Both the position numbers and the translations under genes were made by a program. A model generated the notes under the pieces. That model did not search any database and was not told the DNA's origin. It saw only the letters and a program-made list of their open reading frames with translations. Shown one piece after another: positions 52,406 through 61,095 of a stretch of 64,000 bases of DNA; the stretch's first letter is position 1, and each line of letters starts with the position of its first letter. The stretch lies in the NCBI GenBank assembly GCA_036526135.1, contig DATCZA010000034.1, positions 94,953 through 158,952 of the forward strand, in the 5' to 3' direction. Source of the DNA: UBA2965 sp036526135. GTDB lineage: Bacteria; Pseudomonadota; Gammaproteobacteria; Pseudomonadales; Azotimanducaceae.

Positions 52406-53425
52406 ATGAACGTCAACAGACAATGGGTACTGGCCAAACGGCCGTATGGAATGGTCACCAAAGACAACTTCGAGTATCGGGAAGAAACCATTCCGGAGCC
52501 CGGAGATGGCGAAGTGCTCATCCGCAATCTTTACCTCTCTTTCGATCCGACTCAGCGCGGATGGATGGAGGATCGTGAAAGCTACCTGCCGCCAGTCCAG
52601 ATCGGCGAGGTGATGCGCGCGGGGTCCGTGGGTCAGGTCGTTGAGAGCAGAAGCGACGACTTCAGCGCCGGTGATCTCGTTCAGACCACGGGGGGCTGGC
52701 AGGACTTCACGGTGATGTCGGCGGGCATGGGGCCCATGGGGCTGCGCAAGCTGCCGGAGGGGGTAACACCGCGTCTTGCCCTGGGCGCGCTCGGGGTGAC
52801 CGGGCTGACCGCCTATTGGGGCATGCTGGATCTTGGCCAGCCGAAGGCCGGGGAGACGGTGCTCGTATCGGGGGCCGCGGGCGCGACGGGATCGGTAGCC
52901 GGCCAGATCGCGCGTATCAAAGGATGTCGGGTGGTCGGGATCGCCGGTGGCCCGGAGAAGTGCGCGTGGCTCAAGGACGAGGCGCGCTTCGACGACGTGA
53001 TCGATTACAAGAACGAAGACGTCGACCGCCGGATCGGCGAGTTGTGCCCGAACCGGGTGGACGTCTTTTTCGACAACGTTGGCGGCGGAATCCTCGAGGC
53101 CGCGCTGAATCACATCAACATGCGCGCGCGCGTCGTCCTCTGCGGGGGCATATCGGCGTACAACGCCACGGAGCCGCAGCCGGGGCCGGTGAACCTCATG
53201 AACCTGGTCATCATGCGGGCGCGCATGGAGGGCTTCATCGTCATCGATTACATGGACCGTTCGCACATCGCGGTCCCCGAGCTGCTCGGTTGGATCAACA
53301 GCGGCGAGATCGTTCATCAGGAAGACGTTCAGGAAGGCTTCGAGAACATTCCGGACACCCTGAACAGGCTGTTCACCGGTCGTAACCTCGGCAAGCAGCT
53401 GCTGAAGATCGCGGATCCGAGCTAG
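52406..53425 (+). CDS. NADP-dependent MDR oxidoreductase (PTGR/curcumin reductase type)
   Basis: A 339-residue medium-chain reductase without zinc ligands. Its LSFDPTQRGWM and ALGVTGLTAYWGML match the leukotriene B4 12-hydroxydehydrogenase/curcumin reductase subfamily; VLVSGAAGATGSVAGQIAR is the nucleotide motif. It reduces the double bond of alpha,beta-unsaturated ketones. Start ATG with GGAGG 7 bases upstream. Its stop shares the four bases CTAG with the C15-like gene on the other strand. Confidence 0.92.
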   Translation: MNVNRQWVLAKRPYGMVTKDNFEYREETIPEPGDGEVLIRNLYLSFDPTQRGWMEDRESYLPPVQIGEVMRAGSVGQVVESRSDDFSAGDLVQTTGGWQDFTVMSAGMGPMGLRKLPEGVTPRLALGALGVTGLTAYWGMLDLGQPKAGETVLVSGAAGATGSVAGQIARIKGCRVVGIAGGPEKCAWLKDEARFDDVIDYKNEDVDRRIGELCPNRVDVFFDNVGGGILEAALNHINMRARVVLCGGISAYNATEPQPGPVNLMNLVIMRARMEGFIVIDYMDRSHIAVPELLGWINSGEIVHQEDVQEGFENIPDTLNRLFTGRNLGKQLLKIADPS

Positions 53426-54636
53426 GACGGCGGCCGGGGCGTCAGGCTGGCGGCAGCCTGCGCCAGCATCTGCCGGATCTGTCCCACCATGAGTCGCTCC
53501 AGCGCTGCGTTGTGGCCCTGGAGAGCGGGGGTGTGGACGTGGCCGATGGGGCAGCTGCAGCCGAGTTGCCCATGGAGCAGACGGCTTCGGTACGCGATCT
53601 CGTTGGACAGGTAACCCCCTCCAGAACCTCGCACGGCCAGCTGGGATTGCAGGTCCGCCAGCGATCCCGCCTCGAACTCCCCACGCTCGATGGTGGTGAC
53701 CCATCGGTTGTCGCGGACCGGCCAGTGGCCGTCCGCCGCCCGCATGGCATGCACCGGGAGAGAGAACTCCAGGAACTCGGGGCCCTCCAGGTGCGACCCG
53801 GTTTTGCCCGGGGGCAAAGGTTTGTCCGGGCTCGCGCCGGTTAGCACGTTGTGATTGTCCGGATCCTGCGCGGAGCGCCGCCGTCCCGGGAAACGTTCCA
53901 GGTCGAAGGCGTCGCGGCCCATGCTCAGCGTCACCACCATGGCGGGCTCGCGCTCAGCAAGGATCTGCTGGAAAAAGCGCTCGACGATGCCGTCGTCGAA
54001 ATCTTCGAACCTGACGGGAAATATGCTCGCGCAGACTCTGGCCCGCCCACCGCCGGAACCGAACTCGGATCCGTTCAGCGCCAGCGCTGCCAACCCGGAC
54101 GGGTTGCTCTGATCGAGCCGGGTGTCCAGGTGAAATGGGTCGAATCCCGTGATCAGCACGTTGAGGACATCATCGCCGAGCCGAAGGTCACCCATGCCTC
54201 GGGAGTAGTGCTCGATGGACCGAAGCAGCGAGTCCTTTTCACGGAGGGCGCTGCGGTAGACGGATCGCCGAAGTGCCAGTCGCCCCCAGTAGAGCGGGCG
54301 ATCGTCGTCCAGGCCATTCTGGACATCGCTCACCGCGGCGCGCCAGAGCGTCCGGGCGGATTCGGCGACTGTCGCATCGGCCTGACCGGCGTCAGTGAAG
54401 CGCGCGAGTTGACGCTCGAGCTGCTTGGCGAGATTCAGGTGCCGGTCGGCAACGCCTGGGAGCGAGGCAATCGCCCGGGGCAGACGTTGAGTTTCGGGGT
54501 CTGGAGCAGAAGGGCCCTGGCTACGAATGATGAGTCCGGACGCCGCGAAATTCGGCACCCGCTCCGTGGCGGCGGCAAAGGGAGTATACACGTCAGGATG
54601 CGAGGTATCGGCTCGCGGGGTAGACTTTGAGCGCAC
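53422..54636 (-). CDS. pyroglutamyl peptidase I (C15)-like protein lacking the catalytic Cys
   Basis: A 404-residue protein. The C-terminal 250 residues have C15-like segments: LNVLITGFDPFHLDTRLDQ, VCASIFPVRFED, GGGYLSNEIAY and GHVHTPAL. Ser344 is where Pcp has its nucleophilic Cys (family form xYxCN); the His (His368) is conserved. It may be inactive or act as a Ser enzyme. The first 155 residues are an extra helical region. The start GTG 54636 is only 20 bases from the divergent gene, so a later start is possible. Confidence 0.75.
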   Translation of the reverse strand: MRSKSTPRADTSHPDVYTPFAAATERVPNFAASGLIIRSQGPSAPDPETQRLPRAIASLPGVADRHLNLAKQLERQLARFTDAGQADATVAESARTLWRAAVSDVQNGLDDDRPLYWGRLALRRSVYRSALREKDSLLRSIEHYSRGMGDLRLGDDVLNVLITGFDPFHLDTRLDQSNPSGLAALALNGSEFGSGGGRARVCASIFPVRFEDFDDGIVERFFQQILAEREPAMVVTLSMGRDAFDLERFPGRRRSAQDPDNHNVLTGASPDKPLPPGKTGSHLEGPEFLEFSLPVHAMRAADGHWPVRDNRWVTTIERGEFEAGSLADLQSQLAVRGSGGGYLSNEIAYRSRLLHGQLGCSCPIGHVHTPALQGHNAALERLMVGQIRQMLAQAAASLTPRPPS

Positions 54637-54656
54637 CGGTAGGGTGAGGGAACGTC

Positions 54657-55718
54657 ATGATATTCAGACAGCTTTTCGATGCGGACTCGTCCACGTATAC
54701 CTACCTGCTCGGGTGCGCGGATACTCGCGATGCGGTCATCATCGACCCCGTCTTCGAGCAGCACGGCCGCGATTGCGCGCTCATCAGAGAGCTCGGTTTG
54801 AAAGTCAGGTACGTGCTCGACACCCACGTCCATGCGGATCATGTGACCAGTGCTTGGCTGATGCACAGTTCCCTCGATGCCGAGATTGTGCTCTCGCGAC
54901 GTTACGGGATCGAAGGCGTCGACGTCGCCGTGGACCACGGCGACGTCCTTGCATTCGGCAATTGCTCCCTGACGGTGAGGGCAACGCCCGGTCATACCAG
55001 CGGCTGTGTGACCTACGTGACCAATGGCCAGGACATGGCCTTCACGGGCGATTGCCTGATGATCCGGGGCGCAGGCCGCACCGATTTTCAGGCAGGTGAC
55101 GTCCACGAGATGTGGCGCAGCATACGCGAGCAGATCTTTACCCTGCCCGATGAGTGCCTCATCTATCCGGGACACGATTATGCAGGCAGAACCGTCTCCA
55201 CGGTCGGCGAGGAAAAGCGCTTCAATCCGCGGATCGGAGGAGACGCGCAGGAAGAGGACTTCGTTGGCTACATGGACAACCTGACCCTGCCCCACCCGCG
55301 ACTGATCGACATCGCGGTCCCGGCCAACATGCGCCTCGGCCGCCCGGAGAACGATGCGCTGCCCGAGGACGTGTCCTGGGGGCCGGTCGTGACGACGTTT
55401 GCCGGGGTACCGGAGATCCGTCCCGACTGGGTGGCGCGGCACATGGCGGAGCTGTACGTGCTCGATGTGCGGGAGCCCGGCGAGTTCGAAGGTGAGCTTG
55501 GCCATCTGGAAGGCGCGCACCTGATACCCCTCAATCAGCTGAACGAAAGGATTTCCGAGGTCCCCAACGACCGGCCGGTGGTAACCGTCTGCCAGTCGGG
55601 CAAGAGGTCCGCGCGGGCCGCGGAGATCCTCATTAAAGCGGGATACGATGAGGTGGCGAACGTGAGCGGGGGTCTGATCCAGTGGTCGCGGCTGTCCCTG
55701 CCGTTTCTCGAACACTAG
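54657..55718 (+). CDS. persulfide dioxygenase-rhodanese fusion
   Basis: A 353-residue protein. Residues 1-240 form an ETHE1-type metallo-beta-lactamase dioxygenase (THVHADHVTSAW, TPGHTSGCVTY, TGDCLMIRGAGRTDF, YPGHDYAGRT). Residues 260-353 are a rhodanese domain with catalytic Cys in VCQSGKRSARA. Iron-dependent oxidation of glutathione persulfide to sulfite and sulfur transfer are the known roles. In a PRF-type fusion the rhodanese can pass sulfane sulfur to or from glutathione. Good ribosome binding site. Divergent from the C15-like gene. Confidence 0.93.
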   Translation: MIFRQLFDADSSTYTYLLGCADTRDAVIIDPVFEQHGRDCALIRELGLKVRYVLDTHVHADHVTSAWLMHSSLDAEIVLSRRYGIEGVDVAVDHGDVLAFGNCSLTVRATPGHTSGCVTYVTNGQDMAFTGDCLMIRGAGRTDFQAGDVHEMWRSIREQIFTLPDECLIYPGHDYAGRTVSTVGEEKRFNPRIGGDAQEEDFVGYMDNLTLPHPRLIDIAVPANMRLGRPENDALPEDVSWGPVVTTFAGVPEIRPDWVARHMAELYVLDVREPGEFEGELGHLEGAHLIPLNQLNERISEVPNDRPVVTVCQSGKRSARAAEILIKAGYDEVANVSGGLIQWSRLSLPFLEH

Positions 55719-55756
55719 TCACGCGGGACGGTCTCGCTGGCTCGCCCATCTGGGAG

Positions 55757-55775
55757 CCGCCCTGAGCCAGGGCGG
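55757..55775. terminator. hairpin in convergent spacer
   Basis: CCGCCCTG pairs with CAGGGCGG around a three-base loop, about 40 bases after the dioxygenase-rhodanese stop and about 110 bases after the CoA-transferase stop. No T run follows on either strand, so it may be a rho-assisted or bidirectional end. Confidence 0.5.
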
Positions 55776-55885
55776 GGCCCGACCAATCAATCCCCCCTAG
55801 CGTTTACCATCGCGCCAGCGGCGAACGCGGCAGTACCGACCGCGGCTCGAGGAACTGAGGTGGTTCTCTGCGCGTCGGGATCGCG

Positions 55886-57097
55886 TCAGATGATGCCCCT
55901 CTCCTTCAGATTCACGAGCGTTTGCTCGTCCAGGCCGATCTCGGCGTACACGGAGGCGTTGTGTTGGCCCAGCGCCGGAGCGGCGCTGCGGATCCGGGTG
56001 GGGGTGCGTGAAAATTTGGCCGGGGGCGCCGTCAGGGGAATCTCGTTGCCGTCCACCAGGCGAGTGGTCTGGAGCATCTCTCTCGAGGCGACGTGCTCGT
56101 TCGTCGCCACGTCCTCGTAGGTGTTGACCCGAGTGGCGGGAAGGCCTAGATCGGCAAAGATTTCCTCTACTTCGCGCGCCGTGTGGGACGCGCACCAGTC
56201 GGCCAGGATGGGATCGACTTCCTCACGGCGTGAGATGCGTTCCATGGTGTTCAAGTCGGCCAGATCCTCCCGCTCCAGAAGCTCGCAGAGAACGCGCCAG
56301 TGGGTGTCGAGCAGAACGCCTGCAAAGACGGAGCCGTCGGTGCACTCGTAGACGTTGGCTGGCGCGGCGATGCCGAACTGGTTGGCCCACCGCTGGAGCG
56401 GAAGCCCAAGCGCCCCCGCTGTCGGGTAGCCGTTGCTCTGGTAGAGCAGGCCATCCACGAGGGAGACGTCCACGTGCTGCCCTTCTCCGGTCTGCTCCCG
56501 GTGGCGCAGCGCCGCCATGGCGGCAAGGGCCCCGTGCAGACCGGCCGTGTCGTCGCCGAGGAAAGTGGGCGCTTTCGTCGGCTCGCCTTCCGGCTCGCCG
56601 TTGAGGGACGCCCATCCGGAAAAAGCCTGTGCGATGGGATCGTATCCGACCCGATGGCTAAGGAGGCCGAACTGCCCGAAGCCGCTGATGGAGACGTAGA
56701 CGATGTCGGGTTTGACGGCGGCCACGTCCTCATAGCCGACGCCCCAGGAAGCCAAGGTCCCTGGACGGAAATTCTCGATGACAATGTCGGCGCGCTCGCA
56801 TAGTTTCAGGAAGATCTCGCGTCCCTCGGTCGAGTGCAGGTCGAGGGAGACGTTTTCCTTGTTTCTATTAACCGTCTCGTTCGGAACGGTGAGCGTGGAG
56901 CCTGGCAGGTACGGGGGCAGAACCCGGATCACCTCTCCGGAGGGGTGCTCCACCTTGATCACCCGCGCCCCGAAGTCGGCCAGGATGCATCCTGCCATCG
57001 GTCCTGCCCAGGTGGTGGTCGCCTCCACGACGACGACCCCGTGATACGGCCCGGGGAGATCGCTGCGCGCGTTGGCGTAGAAGTCTGACTTTTCCAT
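55886..57097 (-). CDS. family III CoA-transferase (CaiB/BaiF)
   Basis: A 403-residue protein. CoA-transferase III motifs are ILADFGARVIKVEHPSG, IVIENFRPGTLASWG and FLGDDTAGLHGALA, where the Asp forms the anhydride intermediate, then HVDVSLVDGLLYQ. It moves CoA between carboxylic acids, often at the start of degrading a branched acid or of carnitine. It lies 23 bases after the quinone reductase on the same strand. Substrate unknown. Confidence 0.92.
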   Translation of the reverse strand: MEKSDFYANARSDLPGPYHGVVVVEATTTWAGPMAGCILADFGARVIKVEHPSGEVIRVLPPYLPGSTLTVPNETVNRNKENVSLDLHSTEGREIFLKLCERADIVIENFRPGTLASWGVGYEDVAAVKPDIVYVSISGFGQFGLLSHRVGYDPIAQAFSGWASLNGEPEGEPTKAPTFLGDDTAGLHGALAAMAALRHREQTGEGQHVDVSLVDGLLYQSNGYPTAGALGLPLQRWANQFGIAAPANVYECTDGSVFAGVLLDTHWRVLCELLEREDLADLNTMERISRREEVDPILADWCASHTAREVEEIFADLGLPATRVNTYEDVATNEHVASREMLQTTRLVDGNEIPLTAPPAKFSRTPTRIRSAAPALGQHNASVYAEIGLDEQTLVNLKERGII

Positions 57098-57120
57098 GAC
57101 CTTGGTTTCCTGAATCGGGG

Positions 57121-58092
57121 CTACGGAATGATGATGGTTGAACCGGACGTGCTGCGGGATTCCAGATCGCGATGGGCCTGGACCAGGTCCTTGAGCGCAT
57201 AGCGTTGATTGATGTGAATCTCGACCGTTCGGTTTGCGACCAGTCCCAGCAGCTGATCGGCCATGGCTCGCAGGTCCTCCGGCCGGAGCGTGTAATGCGC
57301 CAGGGAAGGTCGGGTAAAGAAAAGCGAGCCGTTGCTGACGAGATCCTGGGGGTCTACCGGCGGAACCTTGCCGGAAGCGTTGCCGAAGCTCACGAACATG
57401 CCGAGCGGAGCCAGACTTTTCAGAGTCACCTGGTAGGTGTCCAGGCCAACGGAGTCGTAGGCGACGTTGACGCCTCGTCCGCCGGTGATTTCCCTCACCC
57501 TGGCTACCACGTCCTCCTCCCGATAAAGAATCGTGTGGTCGGCACCGTTGTGCTCGGCCAGCTCGGCCTTTTCCTGGCTACCCGCTGTCCCGATGACCGT
57601 CGCTCCGATATGGCGCGCCCACTGGCACATGATCAGGCCGGTACCGCCGGCCGCGGCATGGAGCAGCATCGTGTCGTTGGCGGCCAGGGGGTAGGTGCGC
57701 GTCAGCAGGTAGCAGGCTGTGAGTCCCTTGAGCAGGCAGGCGGCGACCGTCTCGTCGGCGAGGTTGTCCGGGATACGGACCAGTCTGCTGGCAGGCACGT
57801 TGTTTGCCTCCGCATAGGCGCCCATCCCGCCCGCATATGCCACTCGATCCCCTTCCTTTAGATCCGTCACGGCGTCCCCTGCGGCCTCGACGAAGCCTGC
57901 CGCTTCCACGCCGAGTCGGGTGGGGTAGGGAAGTGGGTAGAGACCGCTGCGATGGTAGGTGTCGATGTAATTCAGACCGATCGCAGTGTGTCTGATGCGC
58001 ACCAGCTCGCCGGTCGGGTCGGGAAGCTCTTCCGACTCCCAGCTGAGAACCTCGGGACCACCTGCTTCGTGGATGCGATAGACGCCGACCAT
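57121..58092 (-). CDS. quinone oxidoreductase (MDR superfamily)
   Basis: A 323-residue zinc-free MDR protein. Conserved segments are IRHTAIGLNYIDTYHRSGLY, GVEAAGFVEAAGDAV, AAAGGTGLIMCQWAR and GRGVNVAYDSVG, as in quinone oxidoreductase 1 (QorA type). It reduces quinones with NADPH. The gene heads a unit with the CoA-transferase. Another MDR member (52406) is in the same region but of a different subfamily. Confidence 0.92.
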   Translation of the reverse strand: MVGVYRIHEAGGPEVLSWESEELPDPTGELVRIRHTAIGLNYIDTYHRSGLYPLPYPTRLGVEAAGFVEAAGDAVTDLKEGDRVAYAGGMGAYAEANNVPASRLVRIPDNLADETVAACLLKGLTACYLLTRTYPLAANDTMLLHAAAGGTGLIMCQWARHIGATVIGTAGSQEKAELAEHNGADHTILYREEDVVARVREITGGRGVNVAYDSVGLDTYQVTLKSLAPLGMFVSFGNASGKVPPVDPQDLVSNGSLFFTRPSLAHYTLRPEDLRAMADQLLGLVANRTVEIHINQRYALKDLVQAHRDLESRSTSGSTIIIP

Positions 58093-58311
58093 GCTCCCTC
58101 CCCAATCGAGTCATGAACCGCAAGTCTCGGCCATGGCGCCTGGAGGTGCAATCGCCCTGCAATGACCCGACGAGCCCTGCCGTGCCGCTGGTCGGTGAGC
58201 CTCGGCTATACTTCGACGCGGGTCGCTCGGCCCGCCCCGCGGCCGATCCGGCACCTCCAGCTTCCGGGCGGTCCGCCGTCGCAGGCCGAAGACACCACAG
58301 AGGACCTCATC

Positions 58312-58905
58312 ATGGAGTTGATACTCGTTCGTCACGGATTACCCGTTCGCGAGGAACTGGAGACCGGACGTGCGGACCCGCCGCTTTCAGAGACCGGCAG
58401 GGCGCAGGCTGAGCGCGTCGCGCTGTGGCTGGCCGATGCGCCCGTCGATGCCGTCTACTCGAGCACCATGCAAAGGGCGCGGCAGACGGCACAGCCCTAC
58501 GCGGCCGCTATCGGGCTGGAGGTCGTCGAGCGGGAGGGAATCGCCGAGTTCGACCGCCACGAGTCCAGCTACGTGCCCCTCGAGGAGCTCAAAGCTGAGG
58601 ATCCGGAAGCGTGGCGGGCGTTCGTCGCCGGCGGCTATAACGAGCAGGTGGACATTCACCAGTTCCACGCCGAGGTGGTGAACTCCCTGGAACAGCTCAT
58701 CGCCCGCCACTCCGGTCAGCGAATTGCCGTGTTCTGCCACGGCGGCGTGATCAATGTGTGGACGGCGCACGTCATCGGGATCACGCCTCGTCTGTTCTTC
58801 GAGCCGGCTTACACGAGTATCCACCGGTTCCTGTGCGCTCGTTCCGGTGAGCGCAATCTGGTCAGCCTCAACGAGACCGGGCACCTGCGCGCGCCGATTA
58901 CCTGA
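58312..58905 (+). CDS. histidine phosphatase family protein
   Basis: A 197-residue protein of the phosphoglycerate mutase-like superfamily. LVRHGLPVREE gives the catalytic His8 and DAVYSSTMQRARQTA the arginine-binding region; the second His is in VFCHGGVINVW. It can remove phosphate from small molecules or proteins. Start ATG 58312. Divergent from the quinone reductase across about 220 bases with no clear gene. Confidence 0.92.
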   Translation: MELILVRHGLPVREELETGRADPPLSETGRAQAERVALWLADAPVDAVYSSTMQRARQTAQPYAAAIGLEVVEREGIAEFDRHESSYVPLEELKAEDPEAWRAFVAGGYNEQVDIHQFHAEVVNSLEQLIARHSGQRIAVFCHGGVINVWTAHVIGITPRLFFEPAYTSIHRFLCARSGERNLVSLNETGHLRAPIT

Positions 58906-59139
58906 CCTCCCATCCGACCGGCCGCGTCTCGCTTTGCATCGAAGTGGTGCGCGGCCGAACCCAGTGGTCCCAAGTTGGTGCGCCGGTTACCCGCCGATGC
59001 CGGGCGAAGGCCGAAATACGGTGCCTTCACTTTGGCCTGCAAATTGCAATCTCCATGGGGTAACGGTCCTGTCATGGACGCGTCCTGGAGTGCAACGCTC
59101 CTTCGGGCGAGGTCATCAACAAGGCATTGGAGGTCAGTG

Positions 59140-59913
59140 ATGTCGGCGGTAGTAAACGTCAGGAGCAAAAAGGTCCCCACCCTGTACGAGGCGGACGAGT
59201 CGAAGTACGCCGGGCCGCACCGGTGGCAGATTCGGGCGTGGGCACGGGTGGCTCGGCGGCTCTGGCGCTACCGGGCATACACCCGTTGGGCACGGCAGGC
59301 GTTCAGCCGCATCGAAGTCTCGGGTGCGGAGCACCTCGACTCGGTTGAGGGGCCTTGCGTCTTCATTGCCAATCACCAGAGCCATCTCGACACCATACTG
59401 GTACACGCCGTGCTGCCGGAGAAGATCCGTTCGAAAATCTACTTCGGCGCAGCTCAGGATAGATGGTTCGTCAAAGGTAAGAGGAAGCTCGTACTCAAGC
59501 CCTGGTATCAGTCGCTGGCTCTCGGAAACTTTCCCATCCTCCGTGGCGGCGGCACCAGAGCGCTGGCGTACGCCAGCTGGCTGCTCGACCGTGGGCAGCA
59601 CGTGTTCCTCTTTCCCGAGGGCACCCGTGCAACCTCGACGGAGGTCGGGGAGTTCAAGCACGGCGCGGCCATCCTCGCGCTCGAAGCAGGCGTTCCCGTC
59701 GTGCCCGTCTACATCGCGGGAGCGCAGAAAATCAGGCCCAAAGGCACGCGGGAGGTTGCCCGAGGGGTGGGTGGAATCGAGATTCTGGAACCGGTGAGGT
59801 TCTCTGCGGGGAGCGACGTAGCCGCCGCGACCCGGCTTCTGCAGGACCGTCTGGGTGAGGTTCATGCCCGGCACAGGGGTGGTGATCGGGAGAGGCTGCC
59901 TAGCGCCGCCTAG
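59140..59913 (+). CDS. 1-acyl-sn-glycerol-3-phosphate acyltransferase (PlsC-type)
   Basis: A 257-residue acyltransferase started at ATG 59140 with GGAGG seven bases upstream. Motif I is NHQSHLD (His-x4-Asp), motif III is FPEGTRAT. Motif II is likely ILRGGGTR. It transfers an acyl group from acyl-CoA or acyl-ACP to lysophosphatidic acid or a related acceptor at the inner membrane. The gene stands alone; the CPxCG gene on the other strand ends five bases away. A second PlsC-like gene (60109) follows, of another subfamily. Confidence 0.9.
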   Translation: MSAVVNVRSKKVPTLYEADESKYAGPHRWQIRAWARVARRLWRYRAYTRWARQAFSRIEVSGAEHLDSVEGPCVFIANHQSHLDTILVHAVLPEKIRSKIYFGAAQDRWFVKGKRKLVLKPWYQSLALGNFPILRGGGTRALAYASWLLDRGQHVFLFPEGTRATSTEVGEFKHGAAILALEAGVPVVPVYIAGAQKIRPKGTREVARGVGGIEILEPVRFSAGSDVAAATRLLQDRLGEVHARHRGGDRERLPSAA

Positions 59914-59917
59914 CGCG

Positions 59918-60112
59918 TCACTCGTTCTCGCTGCGCGCGGTCACCAGGGGCTCGTCGTCGGTCACGGAGACGTCCAGCAGGATGGGCCGGCAGCAAACGG
60001 AGCAGTCTTCGATGTATTCCTGCTCCGACAGGCTGAGGTCGATCAGAATCTCGATGGTCTCGCCGCAATACGGACAGCTCAGGGAGACGGAGCGAACCTC
60101 GTAGTGGGTCAC
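59918..60112 (-). CDS. CPXCG motif-containing cysteine-rich protein
   Basis: A 64-residue protein with SCPYCGETIEI and EDCSVCCRPILLDV. The two Cys-x2-Cys pairs probably hold zinc. The family (CPXCG, in many gammaproteobacteria) has no known role. Its ATG overlaps the upstream acyltransferase stop by four bases, so it is coupled to it. Confidence 0.92.
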   Translation of the reverse strand: MTHYEVRSVSLSCPYCGETIEILIDLSLSEQEYIEDCSVCCRPILLDVSVTDDEPLVTARSENE

Positions 60113-61095
60113 GGGGCCGTTCCTCCCGGAGCGGCCTGCAGACGAAGCACCTCAGCCTGCATCCTGTCCCATTGGTCGAACAGGAATTCGCGCTGGGCAT
60201 CGGTCTCCGCCGGCACGGCCTGGCCTGGCACGCGCCAGAAGGAGATGCGGATGTGGGCGCCGATCCAGGATCCATTGATGAGCGTGGCGAAGTGGCTCGA
60301 CCCCTCGAAGCCCGTGTGCGCGCAGAAAATCAGATCCCGCCCCGGATTGGCATCGAGCAGCGCAAGGGTTCCGCCCAGACGCGGGGGCAGCAGTTCGGTC
60401 CAGCGTCTAAGCTGGGCGAGCATGTCCTCCGAAGCCGCGTAGCGCTCGAGTAACTGCGATCGTTTTGCTTCGGAGAACCGGGTGCCTTCCGGGTAGATCA
60501 GCGCGCCCTCATCATCACCGATGTCGGCGAGCAACGCGGCCACACCTCGTCGGGCCCGCTCGCTGTCCTGGCCGTGCCGATCGACGAAGTAGTTGGGTAG
60601 CCGGTGGCCGACTATGTCCAGGCAGGGGTCAGCCAGCAGCTCCCGTTTCAGCACGTACCTGAGCCTGATTTGCCGGGGAATTGCGTAGTAGACCATGGGG
60701 ATGATCGTGTCGGCGATGCTGGCGTGTCGCGGCAGCATGATTGCCGCCGGACCCGAAAGACACTCTTCGCCCTCGACATCGAAGGTCAGCCTGAAGAGCC
60801 TCTCCGCGATGACCTTGAGCGCGTTGGCCCACCAGCATTGGAGCCTGAAGTTCGCCTGGAGGAATCGGTCTGCCTCCCGATGCCGGATCCAGATCGCGAA
60901 TGCCGTGACGATCCCGATGGTCTCGCACCACAGGTAGCCGGCGATGAATCCAAGCGTCGGCAGCGCGCCTTTGGTAGCTGGAACGACGCTGCAAATGGCC
61001 GCCGCTATCGCCAGCACGGGAAGCGCCGCGGTAACGGCCACCGTGGCCGCAATGAATGCCGGAATCGTGATCAAGCGCCTAACGAGCATCTGCAA
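60109..61095 (-). CDS. PlsC-type acyltransferase with N-terminal membrane helices
   Basis: A 328-residue protein with two predicted N-terminal membrane helices (TIPAFIAATVAVTAALPVLA; LPTLGFIAGYLWCETIGIV). The acyltransferase core has RHASIAD (His-x4-Asp) and YPEGTRFS. Unlike the 59140 protein it has a long C-terminal region (LPPRLGGTLALLDANPGR). It may acylate lysophospholipid or lipid A-like substrates. It overlaps the MATE gene by 17 bases and the CPxCG gene by four. Confidence 0.88.
   Translation of the reverse strand: MQMLVRRLITIPAFIAATVAVTAALPVLAIAAAICSVVPATKGALPTLGFIAGYLWCETIGIVTAFAIWIRHREADRFLQANFRLQCWWANALKVIAERLFRLTFDVEGEECLSGPAAIMLPRHASIADTIIPMVYYAIPRQIRLRYVLKRELLADPCLDIVGHRLPNYFVDRHGQDSERARRGVAALLADIGDDEGALIYPEGTRFSEAKRSQLLERYAASEDMLAQLRRWTELLPPRLGGTLALLDANPGRDLIFCAHTGFEGSSHFATLINGSWIGAHIRISFWRVPGQAVPAETDAQREFLFDQWDRMQAEVLRLQAAPGGTAP

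Noticed and set aside
52406..58092. Idea that the two MDR reductases (52406 and 57121) are duplicates
   Set aside because: They have different subfamily signatures (PTGR/curcumin reductase against QorA) and share only the fold.
59038..59048. TGCAAATTGCA palindrome before the PlsC-type gene
   Set aside because: Eleven bases with five-base arms, in a stretch with no other regulatory signal; could be chance and there is no regulator to link it to.
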